64,000 nucleotides of DNA, from positions 1 through 64,000 of the forward strand of contig JABAQU010000001.1 of the NCBI GenBank assembly GCA_019187185.1, written 5' to 3'. The stretch is from Steroidobacteraceae bacterium (GTDB lineage Bacteria; Pseudomonadota; Gammaproteobacteria; Steroidobacterales; Steroidobacteraceae). A model generated the notes under the pieces. It saw nothing but the letters and a program-made list of their open reading frames with translations. It did not search any database and had not been told where the DNA came from. Positions 56,138-64,000 of this stretch are shown in pieces (position 1 is the first letter of the stretch; every line of letters starts with the position of its first letter). Both the position numbers and the translations under genes were made by a program.

Positions 56138-56860
56138 CTAGAGCGTGGGCTCGGCGTGCGGGTGCAGGATGTATTCGCTCGTCGCGACCACATCGACGCC
56201 ATCCGCGTCGAGGAAGCGCCCGCAGCTCTCCATCATCACGGCGAGATTGCGCTCGAATTTCGGCTCGTCACCGACCGCGTCATAAAACACGTGCAGATCA
56301 CGCATGGCTTCGATCGGAAAGCACTCCTCGACGATGCCGCGCCACGCGGGCGCGTCGCGCGTGAGCGCCATGACGACGACGTTCTGTATGTAGCGGAAGT
56401 TCGCCTGCGTTTCGATGCCGACCTTCGTGTGCCGCTCGAACCAGTCGCGTCGCCATTCGTCAAACGACAGCCGCGCGGCGACCTTGAGAAAGCTCACCTG
56501 CGAGAAGCCCCAGGTGCGCTCGCCGGGTTTCCCCGGGTGCTCGATGTTCGGCAGGATCGTGGATTCGGTCACGACGTAGCCTGCGATCCGCTCAAAGGCC
56601 TGCGCGAGCAAAGCCTCGACCGGCGCGCGCCGGTAGGCACTCGTCAGCCAGAAACTGACGATGCCGCCGGGCTTCGGGTTGGGTCCGGTCGCGAGCCGCA
56701 TGTGCTCGACTGCACCCGTGAGATCGAGGTCGGCGACGTTGAACTGCAGGCGCTCGACGCCGAGTTCGACGAGACGCGGCTGCAGTTCGCTGAGGAAGTG
56801 ACGCCGCACGGCTTCCCCGGAGCGGGCACCGCCCCACCAGGCATAGATGAGCTTCTCCAT
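56138..56860 (-). CDS. EthD-domain-like protein
   Basis: This 240-residue cytosolic protein starts at ATG 56860 (MEKLIYAWWGG). It appears to contain two ferredoxin-fold (EthD/dimeric alpha-beta barrel) halves. The second shows DEWRRDWFERHTKVGIETQ, the typical EthD core, and MRDLHVFYDA. EthD-like proteins accompany monooxygenase systems and may bind or isomerise quinone-like products. It lies 56 bp upstream of the KstD-like gene on the same strand. The function is not established. Confidence 0.65.
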   Translation of the reverse strand: MEKLIYAWWGGARSGEAVRRHFLSELQPRLVELGVERLQFNVADLDLTGAVEHMRLATGPNPKPGGIVSFWLTSAYRRAPVEALLAQAFERIAGYVVTESTILPNIEHPGKPGERTWGFSQVSFLKVAARLSFDEWRRDWFERHTKVGIETQANFRYIQNVVVMALTRDAPAWRGIVEECFPIEAMRDLHVFYDAVGDEPKFERNLAVMMESCGRFLDADGVDVVATSEYILHPHAEPTL

Positions 56861-57017
56861 GCCACGAGGATAGCAGGCGGGTGACGATGGCCGCACCGGC
56901 AGTGCGCCGGCAGCGCAGGCGGCAATGACGAGACAGAGTGTCTTGGCATGGACACATTGACTCGCCAATGCATTGCTGGTAGGGTCGGGCGGTCGGAATT
57001 CCCCGGGGACAGGGTGC

Positions 57018-59030
57018 GTGGTGCGACGGGCAATTGGCCAGGTCGGGCAGTTGTGGCGCTATCCAGTGAAGTCGCTGGCCGGCGAGCCGATCTGGCAAAC
57101 GGCGGTCGATCGCACGGGCCTGTCCGGCGATCGCAGCTGGGCCCTCAAGGATGTCCTCGCCGACGAGATCGCGAACTGCAAGGTCATACCCGCGCTGCTC
57201 GGCTGCGCCGCACGCTATCCGGAGACGCCTCGGCCCGGGTTGAACCCGGTCCATCCGCTTATCGAGCTGCCGGACGGCAGGACCCTGCGAACCGATGACC
57301 CGTTCATCGAAGCCGCCCTGTCGGCCATTGCGGGACGCCCGCTGACCCTCTGGCCCCTGCAGCCTGCAGCGAACGCGGAGCACTATTGCCTGCGCCGCCC
57401 GATGACGCTCGCCGTCATGCGGCATCGCATGGGCCTGCCGCCCGATGCGCCGCTGCCGGACTTCTCCGTCTACGATCCGGACATGATGGCGGAGCTGCAG
57501 CAGTACGCGACGCCGCGCGGATCGTACAAGGACGCGTATCCGGTCCACTTCATCACCTCGGGATCGGTGCAGACGCTGCAGGGGCTCGCGCCCGGTCTCG
57601 ACATCAACGCGCGGCGCTTTCGTCCGAATCTCGTGATCGAGGGCGAGTTCGCGGCGGGGTTCCCGGAGCACGAATGGGCTGGCCATGACCTGATCATCGG
57701 CGAGGTCGTCCTGCAATGCGGCCCGCGAACCGTTCGATGCGCGATGCCGGGGCAGGCCCAACACGGTGTCCGCGCCGAATCGCGCATCGGCGCCGTTCTC
57801 AGGCGGCATACGGGATACAACATGGGCGCGTATGCCTCGGTCCGCGAAGGCGGCACCATCGCCATCGGTGATGCGGTCTATCTCGCGGCCCGTCGGCGCC
57901 GTCACCCGGCCCGGGTCACCGCCGCGCCGGAACCCCCGGTCGCCTCCGCGAGTGCGCCCATCGCGAGTGCGCCCACCGAGGCCCGCTCGAGCGAGCGGGG
58001 CGACTTCAGCAGGCTGCGCGTCACCCGCAAGGAGTTCGTGGCGCAGGATGTCGTCTCGCTGGGTCTGAAGGCAGAGCGTGCAGCTCCTCCGGGCTTCGTC
58101 CCGGGCCAGCATCTGACTTTCCGGCTGCAGCGACCCGGTGATCCGGCGCCGCTGCTGCGCAGTTATTCGATCAGCTGTGCGCCGCAGGGCGTGGCAGGCG
58201 AGGACTACGCCATCACCGTCAAACGCATCGGCGCCGCGTCGGTCTTCCTGCACGACGACATTCGCGTCGGCGACGAGCTCGAGGCGCGCTGGCCGGCGGG
58301 ACGATTCTTCGTCCTGCCATCGTCGAGCACGCCCCTCGCGCTCATCAGCAACGGCATCGGCATCACGCCGCTGTTCAGCATGCTGCAGAGCGTGGCTGCC
58401 TGCACGCCGGATCGGCAGGTCGTCTGGTTGCATGCCACGAAGAGCGGCCGGACACATGTCTTCCGGCGCGAGCTCGCGGCGCTCGCGGCACGGTTGCGAA
58501 ACCTTGCATCGTTCACGGTCTACCGCCAGCCGGAAGGCGGCGACATTCCCGGGCAGGACTACCAGTCGACGCAGTACATCACCCTCGACGACCTGGCGCC
58601 CGTGGCGCGCCTGCGCGGGGCCGAGATATTCCTCTGCGGCACGACGGCCTTCATGGCCTCGGTGAAGACGCTGCTGCAGCGTCTCGGCATCGATGCCGGC
58701 CGGATACGCACGGAGTCCTTCGGTACGACGAGGACACGGCCTGCGAGGTTGGCCGATGCCGCCAGTGCCGCTGTGGCCGAACGCAAGGTGAGGTTTGCGC
58801 GCGCGGGCGTCGAGGCCACCTGGACGACCGGGCAGGGTTCGTTGCTGGAGCTGGCGGAGGAATTCGGCATCCGGGCCGACTACGGATGCCGGTACGGGAC
58901 CTGCTGCGCGTGCTCCGTGCCGCTGCTCGAGGGTGAGGTGGTCTATCCTTCCGACGGCATCGAGGCGCAGCGCGGCGCGGTCCTGCTCTGCTGCGCCGAG
59001 CCCGCCTCGGACCTGGTGGTCGACCTGTGA
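57018..59030 (+). CDS. five-domain MOSC / FAD-NAD reductase / 2Fe-2S ferredoxin fusion (YcbX/mARC-like)
   Basis: This is a 670-residue protein. An N-terminal beta-barrel and MOSC domain (about 1-295; QLWRYPVKSLAGE, RRFRPNLVIEG, and the candidate molybdenum ligand Cys in TVRCAMPG) are followed by an Ala/Pro linker. An FNR-type FAD domain (RSYSISCAP), an NAD domain (ISNGIGITPLFSML) and a C-terminal 2Fe-2S ferredoxin with C624, C629, C632 and C658/C659 complete it. E. coli YcbX has only MOSC plus ferredoxin, so this protein carries its own reductase. It could reduce N-hydroxylated compounds using NAD(P)H. The start is one of two adjacent GTGs. Confidence 0.85.
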   Translation: MVRRAIGQVGQLWRYPVKSLAGEPIWQTAVDRTGLSGDRSWALKDVLADEIANCKVIPALLGCAARYPETPRPGLNPVHPLIELPDGRTLRTDDPFIEAALSAIAGRPLTLWPLQPAANAEHYCLRRPMTLAVMRHRMGLPPDAPLPDFSVYDPDMMAELQQYATPRGSYKDAYPVHFITSGSVQTLQGLAPGLDINARRFRPNLVIEGEFAAGFPEHEWAGHDLIIGEVVLQCGPRTVRCAMPGQAQHGVRAESRIGAVLRRHTGYNMGAYASVREGGTIAIGDAVYLAARRRRHPARVTAAPEPPVASASAPIASAPTEARSSERGDFSRLRVTRKEFVAQDVVSLGLKAERAAPPGFVPGQHLTFRLQRPGDPAPLLRSYSISCAPQGVAGEDYAITVKRIGAASVFLHDDIRVGDELEARWPAGRFFVLPSSSTPLALISNGIGITPLFSMLQSVAACTPDRQVVWLHATKSGRTHVFRRELAALAARLRNLASFTVYRQPEGGDIPGQDYQSTQYITLDDLAPVARLRGAEIFLCGTTAFMASVKTLLQRLGIDAGRIRTESFGTTRTRPARLADAASAAVAERKVRFARAGVEATWTTGQGSLLELAEEFGIRADYGCRYGTCCACSVPLLEGEVVYPSDGIEAQRGAVLLCCAEPASDLVVDL

Positions 59031-59036
59031 GCGGCG

Positions 59037-59762
59037 TCAGCCCTCCCGGTCGAACTCCTCGATGAAGCGCAGGAACTGTCCTGCGAGCGCCCGGGAGCCG
59101 ACCGGCAGGCTCTCGGTCCAGCGGCCGATGGCAACGTCATAGCAGAACATGTCCAGCTGTCTCAACAGCAGATGCGCACGGATGCGTACGGCACTGCCGG
59201 CCGGCGCGGTGGCTGCGCGGTCGAACGCCCGGATTCTCCGGCCGAGCGCGCGGATGGCACGTTCGTGACTCGCCGTCGTGTGATCACGGAAGAAGGTCGG
59301 CTCGATGGCTGCCGCCTCGCGGATGGTGCGCACGAGCGGCGCCGCGGCGCGGCACGATGCCACGTTGGCCCTGACCCAATGCGTCAGCGCGCGCTCGTCG
59401 ATGACCCGGGCGTTGCCCAGCTGTTCGTACGCGGGATGCAGCACCGCGACGAGGCGATCGGTCAGCGCGGACGCGATCTCGATCTTGCTCGCGAAATGGC
59501 GATAGAAGGTCGCGCGGCTCACGTCGGCGGCTTGGGCGATGTCGTCGATGCTGCTCGCGCTGTAGGTCTTGCGGCTGAACACATCCTGCGCGGCCTGCAG
59601 CAGCTTCTCCCGGTAGAGCGCGCGCTGCGCCTGCTGCAGTCGGGTCCCGGCGTTCTGCACCCGGCCGCTGCGAGGCGCCTGTCGCCCGTCGCCGTCCTGC
59701 CGCCGGCGCTTCATCGTTTGCGAGGTCCTGTGGCGATCACGGGTCATTCGATCTCTCGGCAT
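59037..59762 (-). CDS. TetR-family transcriptional regulator
   Basis: This protein has up to 241 residues, with a basic N-terminal arm and a TetR HTH (LLQAAQDVFSRKTYSASSID, then AADVSRATFYRHFASK near 55-95). Starts at 59762, 59747 and 59714 are all possible. It is divergent from the stand-alone MOSC gene (75 bp between starts) and convergent with the five-domain MOSC fusion, so it probably represses one or both of these related genes. The ligand is unknown. Confidence 0.82.
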   Translation of the reverse strand: MPRDRMTRDRHRTSQTMKRRRQDGDGRQAPRSGRVQNAGTRLQQAQRALYREKLLQAAQDVFSRKTYSASSIDDIAQAADVSRATFYRHFASKIEIASALTDRLVAVLHPAYEQLGNARVIDERALTHWVRANVASCRAAAPLVRTIREAAAIEPTFFRDHTTASHERAIRALGRRIRAFDRAATAPAGSAVRIRAHLLLRQLDMFCYDVAIGRWTESLPVGSRALAGQFLRFIEEFDREG

Positions 59763-59836
59763 CGCAGGCCATCCCTGGCCTGCTATTGTCGCAGTCTTCG
59801 GCGCGCAGCGCCTCGTCGGTGAACGGAGGTCAGACG

Positions 59837-60724
59837 GTGCGGGTGGGAGAAGTCGTGGAGCTGTGGCGCTACCCGGTGAAGAGCCTGGGTGGCGAGCGGA
59901 TCGAAAAAGCGTCGCTGATCGCCGGCGGCCTCGCCGGTGACCGGCATTGGGCAGTGCGTGAGCGGCAGATCCGCAGCGCCAAGCAGTGGCCCGCGCTGAT
60001 GAAGCTGCGCGCGCGCTACCTGCGCGAGCCCGCGGCGGACGATTTTGGCGCGGCCGTGGCGCCCGTCGAAGTCAGCTCGCCCGACGGCAGCTCGTGTCGC
60101 AGCGACGATCCGCGCATGCGCGACTGGCTGGGCGCACAGCTGCAGAAGACCGCGGAGCTCAAGCCGCGCACGCTCCCTGCCGAGCGTGAACATTATCTGC
60201 GCGCCGGCAAGATGAGCATCGCGGAGATCGAAGCGGAGATCGACCTGCAGCCGGGCGAGGCGATGCCGAGCTACGAGATGGTGCCGGCCGACCTGCTGGC
60301 GCTGCTCGGCCAGTACGCGACTCCGCCGGGCTTTCACTACGACGCCTATCCGCTGCACGTGCTGACGACCAACAGCCTGCGGTTCCTCGGCGAACGCAGC
60401 GGCCTCGATACCGATGTGCGACGGTTCCGCCCGAACCTGCTGGTGCGCCCGGATGTCGAGGCCGCCGAGCTGACGGAGGCGGCGTGGATCGGGCGGGATC
60501 TCGCGGTGGGCGATGCGCTGCTGCGCATCGAGTCGGCCACCGTGCGCTGCACGATGCCCTCGCGCGCGCAGCCCCTCTTCGGGCTCGAAGAACAAAAGCC
60601 GATGACCCGCGCGATCGTCGATCACGTGAAACGCGAACTCGGCGTCAATGTGCGGGTGCTGCGCGCAGGGCCCGTACGCCAGGGAGACAGCGTGACCTTG
60701 CTCGGCAACGGAGATACCCAGTGA
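59837..60724 (+). CDS. MOSC-domain protein (YcbX/mARC-like, stand-alone)
   Basis: This 295-residue protein is homologous to the N-terminal half of the fusion at 57018: ELWRYPVKSLGGERI, GGLAGDRHWAV, QYATPPGFHYDAYPLHVLTT, RRFRPNLLVRP and TVRCTMPSRAQ with the candidate Mo-ligand Cys. It lacks electron-transfer domains and so needs a separate reductase, possibly the nearby fusion protein. The GTG start has GGAGGT upstream. Its stop overlaps the Rid-family gene by 4 bp. Confidence 0.85.
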   Translation: MRVGEVVELWRYPVKSLGGERIEKASLIAGGLAGDRHWAVRERQIRSAKQWPALMKLRARYLREPAADDFGAAVAPVEVSSPDGSSCRSDDPRMRDWLGAQLQKTAELKPRTLPAEREHYLRAGKMSIAEIEAEIDLQPGEAMPSYEMVPADLLALLGQYATPPGFHYDAYPLHVLTTNSLRFLGERSGLDTDVRRFRPNLLVRPDVEAAELTEAAWIGRDLAVGDALLRIESATVRCTMPSRAQPLFGLEEQKPMTRAIVDHVKRELGVNVRVLRAGPVRQGDSVTLLGNGDTQ

Positions 60725-61125
60725 CCATCGAACACGTGCAGCCCGCGGGGCTCTTCAAGGCGGAAGGCTTCAGCCAGATCGTCGTCGGCACCGGCCAGCG
60801 TCTCGCGTTCATCGCCGGCCAGGGGGCGTACGACGCGCAGTTCAACCTGATCGGGCAGGGCGATCATTTCGCGCAGACGCTGCAGGCTTTTCGCAATCTG
60901 CGCGCCGCGGTCGAGGCGCTCGGCGGCACGCCCGGGCACATCGTCTCGAGCACGATGTACGTGGTGGGTCTCACGCCCGCGGTGCTGGAGCGGTTCACGA
61001 GCGCGATGAACCAGGCGCTCGACGGTCGCGCGTTCCCGCCGAACGCCGCGAGCCTCATCGGTGTCGAACGGCTCGCCCATCCGGACATGCTGGTGGAGAT
61101 CTCGGCGATCGCGCTGCTCGACTGA
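60721..61125 (+). CDS. RidA (YjgF/YER057c/UK114)-family protein without the catalytic Arg
   Basis: This 134-residue protein has the trimeric Rid fold (IVVGTGQRLAFIAGQGAYDA, then LRAAVEALGGTPGHIVSSTM and LVEISAIALLD). In active RidA deaminases an Arg occurs in a PAR motif. Here the stretch is FPPNAASLIG, so the Arg is missing, placing it among Rid subfamilies of unknown activity. The GTG start at 60721 overlaps the MOSC stop (GTGA), pointing to translational coupling of the two products. Imine or N-oxide chemistry is an inference. Confidence 0.85.
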   Translation: MTIEHVQPAGLFKAEGFSQIVVGTGQRLAFIAGQGAYDAQFNLIGQGDHFAQTLQAFRNLRAAVEALGGTPGHIVSSTMYVVGLTPAVLERFTSAMNQALDGRAFPPNAASLIGVERLAHPDMLVEISAIALLD

Positions 61126-61189
61126 ATCTCACGACGTCGGCCGTGGGAAGTGGCCAACGTGCGAAGGAGGGGCCGTTCGGCGCCTTTGC

Positions 61190-61450
61190 TGCGACAAGCT
61201 GAAGATGGGTGTCAACGTCGGCTGCGACCGCGTGCGCTTTCCGGCGCCGGTGCGCGTGGATGCGCGCATCCGCGGCCGCGGCGAGGTATTCTCGGCCGAG
61301 CCGGCCAGGCTCGGTGGTGCCGACAAACCAGGCTGCGTGGTCGAAACCATCAGTCGCCTGCTGTTCGACAAGGAGGACAACGTCACCGGCAGCGAAGAGG
61401 TCACGCTGGCCCTCGACGAAGGCAACCGCGGCGACCGGACGGACCCGTGC
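61190..61450 (+). pseudogene. remnant of a MaoC-like dehydratase gene
   Basis: The forward frame reads KMGVNVGCDRVRFPAPVRVD, then ARIRGRGEVFSAEP and KPGCVVETISRLLF, matching the C-terminal half of MaoC-type enoyl-CoA hydratases. The 5' half is missing. Between SAEPA and KPGCV about 15 residues normally present are absent, and the frame runs on without a stop into the following monooxygenase gene. It is therefore a broken gene. It may once have preceded the monooxygenase in an operon. Confidence 0.6.
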
Positions 61451-61555
61451 CGTCCGACGGCATCGGGACTCAGTTGGGTGAAGCCGGGATTCTCCGCATA
61501 CTACAGCCCGGCTTCGAATCATGGCATGGGAAGCCTGAGTGAACAGGAGACGACA

Positions 61556-63250
61556 ATGACCGCTGACTATCCGGACAAAAGTGATTCGTTGCAGGGCGGC
61601 GCAAGCCAGGTCGTCGACATCGTCGTCATCGGCGCCGGCTTCAGCGGCATGTACGCGCTGCATCGGCTTCGGAACGACTACCGGTTGATCTGCTTCGAGG
61701 CGGGCGAAAGTGTCGGCGGGACATGGTACTGGAACCGGTATCCCGGCGCCCGCGTCGATATCGAGAGCATGGAATATTCCTATGACTTCGACGAGGCGCT
61801 TCAGCAGGAATGGAAATGGCCGGAAATGTTCTCCGCCCAGCCCGAGCTGGAGGCCTATGCCAACCATGTCGCCGACCGGTTCGGCCTGCGCGACCAGATA
61901 CGTTTCTCCACTCGCGTCGAACGGCTCGAGTTCAACGAGTCGCGAAGCCTGTGGCATGTCTTCACCGACCGGAACGATCATGTCATCTGCAAGTATGTGA
62001 TTGCGGCGACCGGCAGCCTGGCCGTTCCCACCATTCCCAACTGGCCGGGCAAGGACAGCTTCCAGGGCAAGCTCTATCACACCGCGCAATGGCCGAGGGA
62101 GGGCGTCGACGTCGCGGGCAAGCGGGTCGGCATCATCGGAACAGGTTCGACGGGGATCCAGGCCGCGCCAATGCTCGCCCAGACGGCCGGTCATCTGTTC
62201 GTGTTCCAGCGTACGCCCGCGTTCAGCATGCCGTCGGGCAACCGGCCCCTGTCCGAGGAATATGAACGCCAGTGGAAGGCGAACTACGCAGAGCGCCGAG
62301 AACGGATGTGGCACACGCCCAGCCTTTCGCTGATCCAGCCGTCGGACAAGTCCATCTTCGAGTATTCGCCCGAGGAGCAGCAGGAGATTCTGGAGAAGGC
62401 GTGGAGTTCGCAAAGCGCGTTCCAGCTGCTGGTCGCGTTCAAGGACATCATGACCGACCGGAAGGCGAACGATATCGTCGCGGAGTTCGTGCGGAACAAG
62501 ATCCGGGCCACCGTCAAGGATCCGAAAGTCGCCGAGCTGTTGTGCCCGACGACGTATGCCATCGGAGCCAAGCGGCTTTGTATCGATTCGGGCTATTACC
62601 AGATGTACAACCGCGACAACGTCACGCTGGTGGACGCGCGGACGAACCCCATCACCGGCTTCACCCCGAGCGGCATCCGGACGACCGCGGCGACTTATGA
62701 CCTAGACGTGATTGTCTTCGCAACCGGATTCGACGCGATGACCGGCGCGCTGACCCGCATGGACATCAAGGGATTCGAGGGTGTCACGATGCGCGAGAAG
62801 TGGCGCGAGGGCCCCACCACTTATCTGGGCATGATGGTCTCGGGCTTCCCGAACCTGTTCATGGTCCATGGGCCCGGCAGCCCATCGGTGCTTGCCGGCA
62901 TGATCATGGGCGGGGAATGGCAGGTCAACTGGATCGCCCGCGTCATCGACGAGATGGAGAAGGGCGGCTTCGAGCGGATCGACGCGACGAAGGAGGCGGA
63001 AGAGAGCTGGGCCGACGAGCTCGCCACGGTCGCGGGCTACACGCTGCACAAGACCGCCGATTCCTGGTACACGGGAGCGAACGTGGAAGGCAAACCCCGC
63101 TCGTTCATGGTCTACGTGGGCGGCTATCCCCGATATTCCGCGCTGTGCACGAGGGCGCTGGACGAGGGTTATCGAGGCTTTGCCATGCGGAAGGCGCCGA
63201 TCACCGCAGCGCCGGTGCGTAGCGACGACCCGTTGGTCGTCTTTCGATGA
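61556..63250 (+). CDS. Baeyer-Villiger monooxygenase (cyclohexanone/steroid monooxygenase-like)
   Basis: This is a 564-residue class B flavoprotein monooxygenase. It has FAD motif VVIGAGFSGMYALHRL, GGTWYWNRYPGARVDIES, the BVMO fingerprint FQGKLYHTAQWP, and the NADP motif IGTGSTGIQAAP. It lacks the long N-terminal extension of the enzyme at 14166. It converts a cyclic ketone into a lactone or ester using NADPH and O2, and the esterases in the window could open the product. The ATG at 61556 has CAGGAG 8 bp upstream. The substrate is inferred only by class. Confidence 0.9.
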   Translation: MTADYPDKSDSLQGGASQVVDIVVIGAGFSGMYALHRLRNDYRLICFEAGESVGGTWYWNRYPGARVDIESMEYSYDFDEALQQEWKWPEMFSAQPELEAYANHVADRFGLRDQIRFSTRVERLEFNESRSLWHVFTDRNDHVICKYVIAATGSLAVPTIPNWPGKDSFQGKLYHTAQWPREGVDVAGKRVGIIGTGSTGIQAAPMLAQTAGHLFVFQRTPAFSMPSGNRPLSEEYERQWKANYAERRERMWHTPSLSLIQPSDKSIFEYSPEEQQEILEKAWSSQSAFQLLVAFKDIMTDRKANDIVAEFVRNKIRATVKDPKVAELLCPTTYAIGAKRLCIDSGYYQMYNRDNVTLVDARTNPITGFTPSGIRTTAATYDLDVIVFATGFDAMTGALTRMDIKGFEGVTMREKWREGPTTYLGMMVSGFPNLFMVHGPGSPSVLAGMIMGGEWQVNWIARVIDEMEKGGFERIDATKEAEESWADELATVAGYTLHKTADSWYTGANVEGKPRSFMVYVGGYPRYSALCTRALDEGYRGFAMRKAPITAAPVRSDDPLVVFR

Positions 63251-63428
63251 CGCAGCGGACAGGGCGTTCTCGCATCGAGCCGTCCGCCGCCCAAGGGTCC
63301 CCGCGCGGCAGAATGGTCGTCGCCCTGATGGAGCCCGGTCTTCTGCAGTCCGAGTCTCATGGATGGTGGTGGGAGGTTGTGGAGCTTGCGGGACTTTGCC
63401 ACGCACGCCGCGGCCCGTGCCGCCGTGT

Positions 63429-64000
63429 TTACCTGCGTTGAAGTCCGGATTTTCGAGGCAAGCCCGGTCCCAGGTGCCGCGCGAGCATGATCAGCATCAC
63501 GAGTGCCACGATGTTGAGTGCGGCCATCAGGTAGAACGCCCGCGTGTAGTTCTGGTCGCGATCGAACAGCAGCCCGGGCAGCGGTGCCGCGGCAAAATTG
63601 AACGGGGTCACGAGGAGCATCACGCGACCCATCACGGCACCGAAATGGGCCTGACCGTATGCTGCGGTCACGAGGCTGCACACGGCCGGATAGGCGCCGC
63701 CCGTGCAGATCGCAAGCAGGGCCACCATCGCGGCGAGCGCGATGAACCCGCGTTGCTGTAGCAGGATGACCCAGAGCACGGCCTGCACCACGGCGAGGGC
63801 CTTCAGGGCGAACGCGGGACCGAAGCGGTCCGCGATGCCACCCCACAGGAGCGAGCCCACCGAGGCCGCGATGCCGAGAACGGACAGCAACACGGCCGCT
63901 TCGCGTACGCCGATCCCCCGCTGCACGGCGTGATTGACGATGTGCGTGCTGAGCGCGACGCCGCTCGCAATCAGCAGGCCCGCGATCACGCCCATCTGCC
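63429..64000 (-). CDS. MFS transporter, C-terminal half (gene runs off the window)
   Basis: About 190 residues are visible, with six hydrophobic helices corresponding to helices 7-12 of a major facilitator. The stretch LWGGIADRFGPAFALK is the loop motif between helices 8 and 9, equivalent to the helix 2-3 motif. The frame continues past base 64000, so the N-terminal half lies outside the window. The substrate is unknown. The 178-bp gap before it (63251-63428) holds nothing recognised. Confidence 0.75.
   Translation of the reverse strand, partial: QMGVIAGLLIASGVALSTHIVNHAVQRGIGVREAAVLLSVLGIAASVGSLLWGGIADRFGPAFALKALAVVQAVLWVILLQQRGFIALAAMVALLAICTGGAYPAVCSLVTAAYGQAHFGAVMGRVMLLVTPFNFAAAPLPGLLFDRDQNYTRAFYLMAALNIVALVMLIMLARHLGPGLPRKSGLQRR

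Overview
This is GC-rich chromosomal DNA from a proteobacterium, most likely a gammaproteobacterium of the Steroidobacter/Nevskiales type. The evidence is the lpxH-ppi // gltX-cysS block, miaE, a tRNA-Pro/Arg/His/Lys group beside folD, cysD-cysNC-cysQ, a TonB-dependent receptor, and many genes of the kind used to degrade steroids, terpenoids or other cyclic compounds. This placement is inferred from gene content and was not tested by phylogeny.

Positions 1-14155 are mostly housekeeping. They hold the 3' end of a glycerate 2-kinase gene, a receiver-like/Ser-Thr kinase fusion, miaE, a flavin (LLM-class) oxidoreductase, lpxH and a periplasmic cyclophilin (reverse), gltX and cysS (forward), a reverse trehalose operon (otsB, GH15, otsA, joined by 4-bp overlaps), folD, and four tRNAs with an S10 peptidase gene between them.

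Positions 14166-31904 are accessory. A HAPMO-like Baeyer-Villiger monooxygenase and a LuxR regulator flank a decayed copy of a cysD-to-cysQ locus. An IS3 remnant, a second LLM oxidoreductase, a TonB receptor, a small secreted protein and a lipid-anchored PQQ/haem dehydrogenase with a very divergent active site follow. Next come a LysR regulator and, divergent from it, a tryptophan tryptophylquinone (TTQ) aralkylamine dehydrogenase operon in the order B-E-D-A with two small cytochromes c. A reverse pair encodes a bis-His membrane cytochrome b and a tetrahaem cytochrome c. A LysR-type start/promoter module occurs in three diverged copies, at about 19480, 26299 and 31751.

Positions 31905-48404 form a forward catabolic region: a racemase-like protein, two adjacent acyl-CoA dehydrogenases, two acyl-CoA ligases, a crotonase lacking the usual catalytic glutamates, an esterase, a FAD oxidase, three SDRs, a sulfotransferase-like protein and a DUF1214-like protein.

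Positions 48830-52478 encode sulfate activation (cysD, cysNC, cysQ), which can supply PAPS and recycle PAP. Reverse genes follow: an esterase, a second LuxR paralogue, a KstD-like flavoprotein and an EthD-like protein. The end of the window carries a five-domain MOSC/reductase/ferredoxin fusion, a TetR regulator, a stand-alone MOSC protein overlapping a Rid-family gene, a broken MaoC gene, a second Baeyer-Villiger monooxygenase and the C-terminal half of an MFS transporter.

The most unusual items are the PQQ-type dehydrogenase with altered active-site residues, the TTQ operon with no visible mauG, the three copies of the LysR promoter module, the remnant of a second cys locus, and the MOSC/Rid module.
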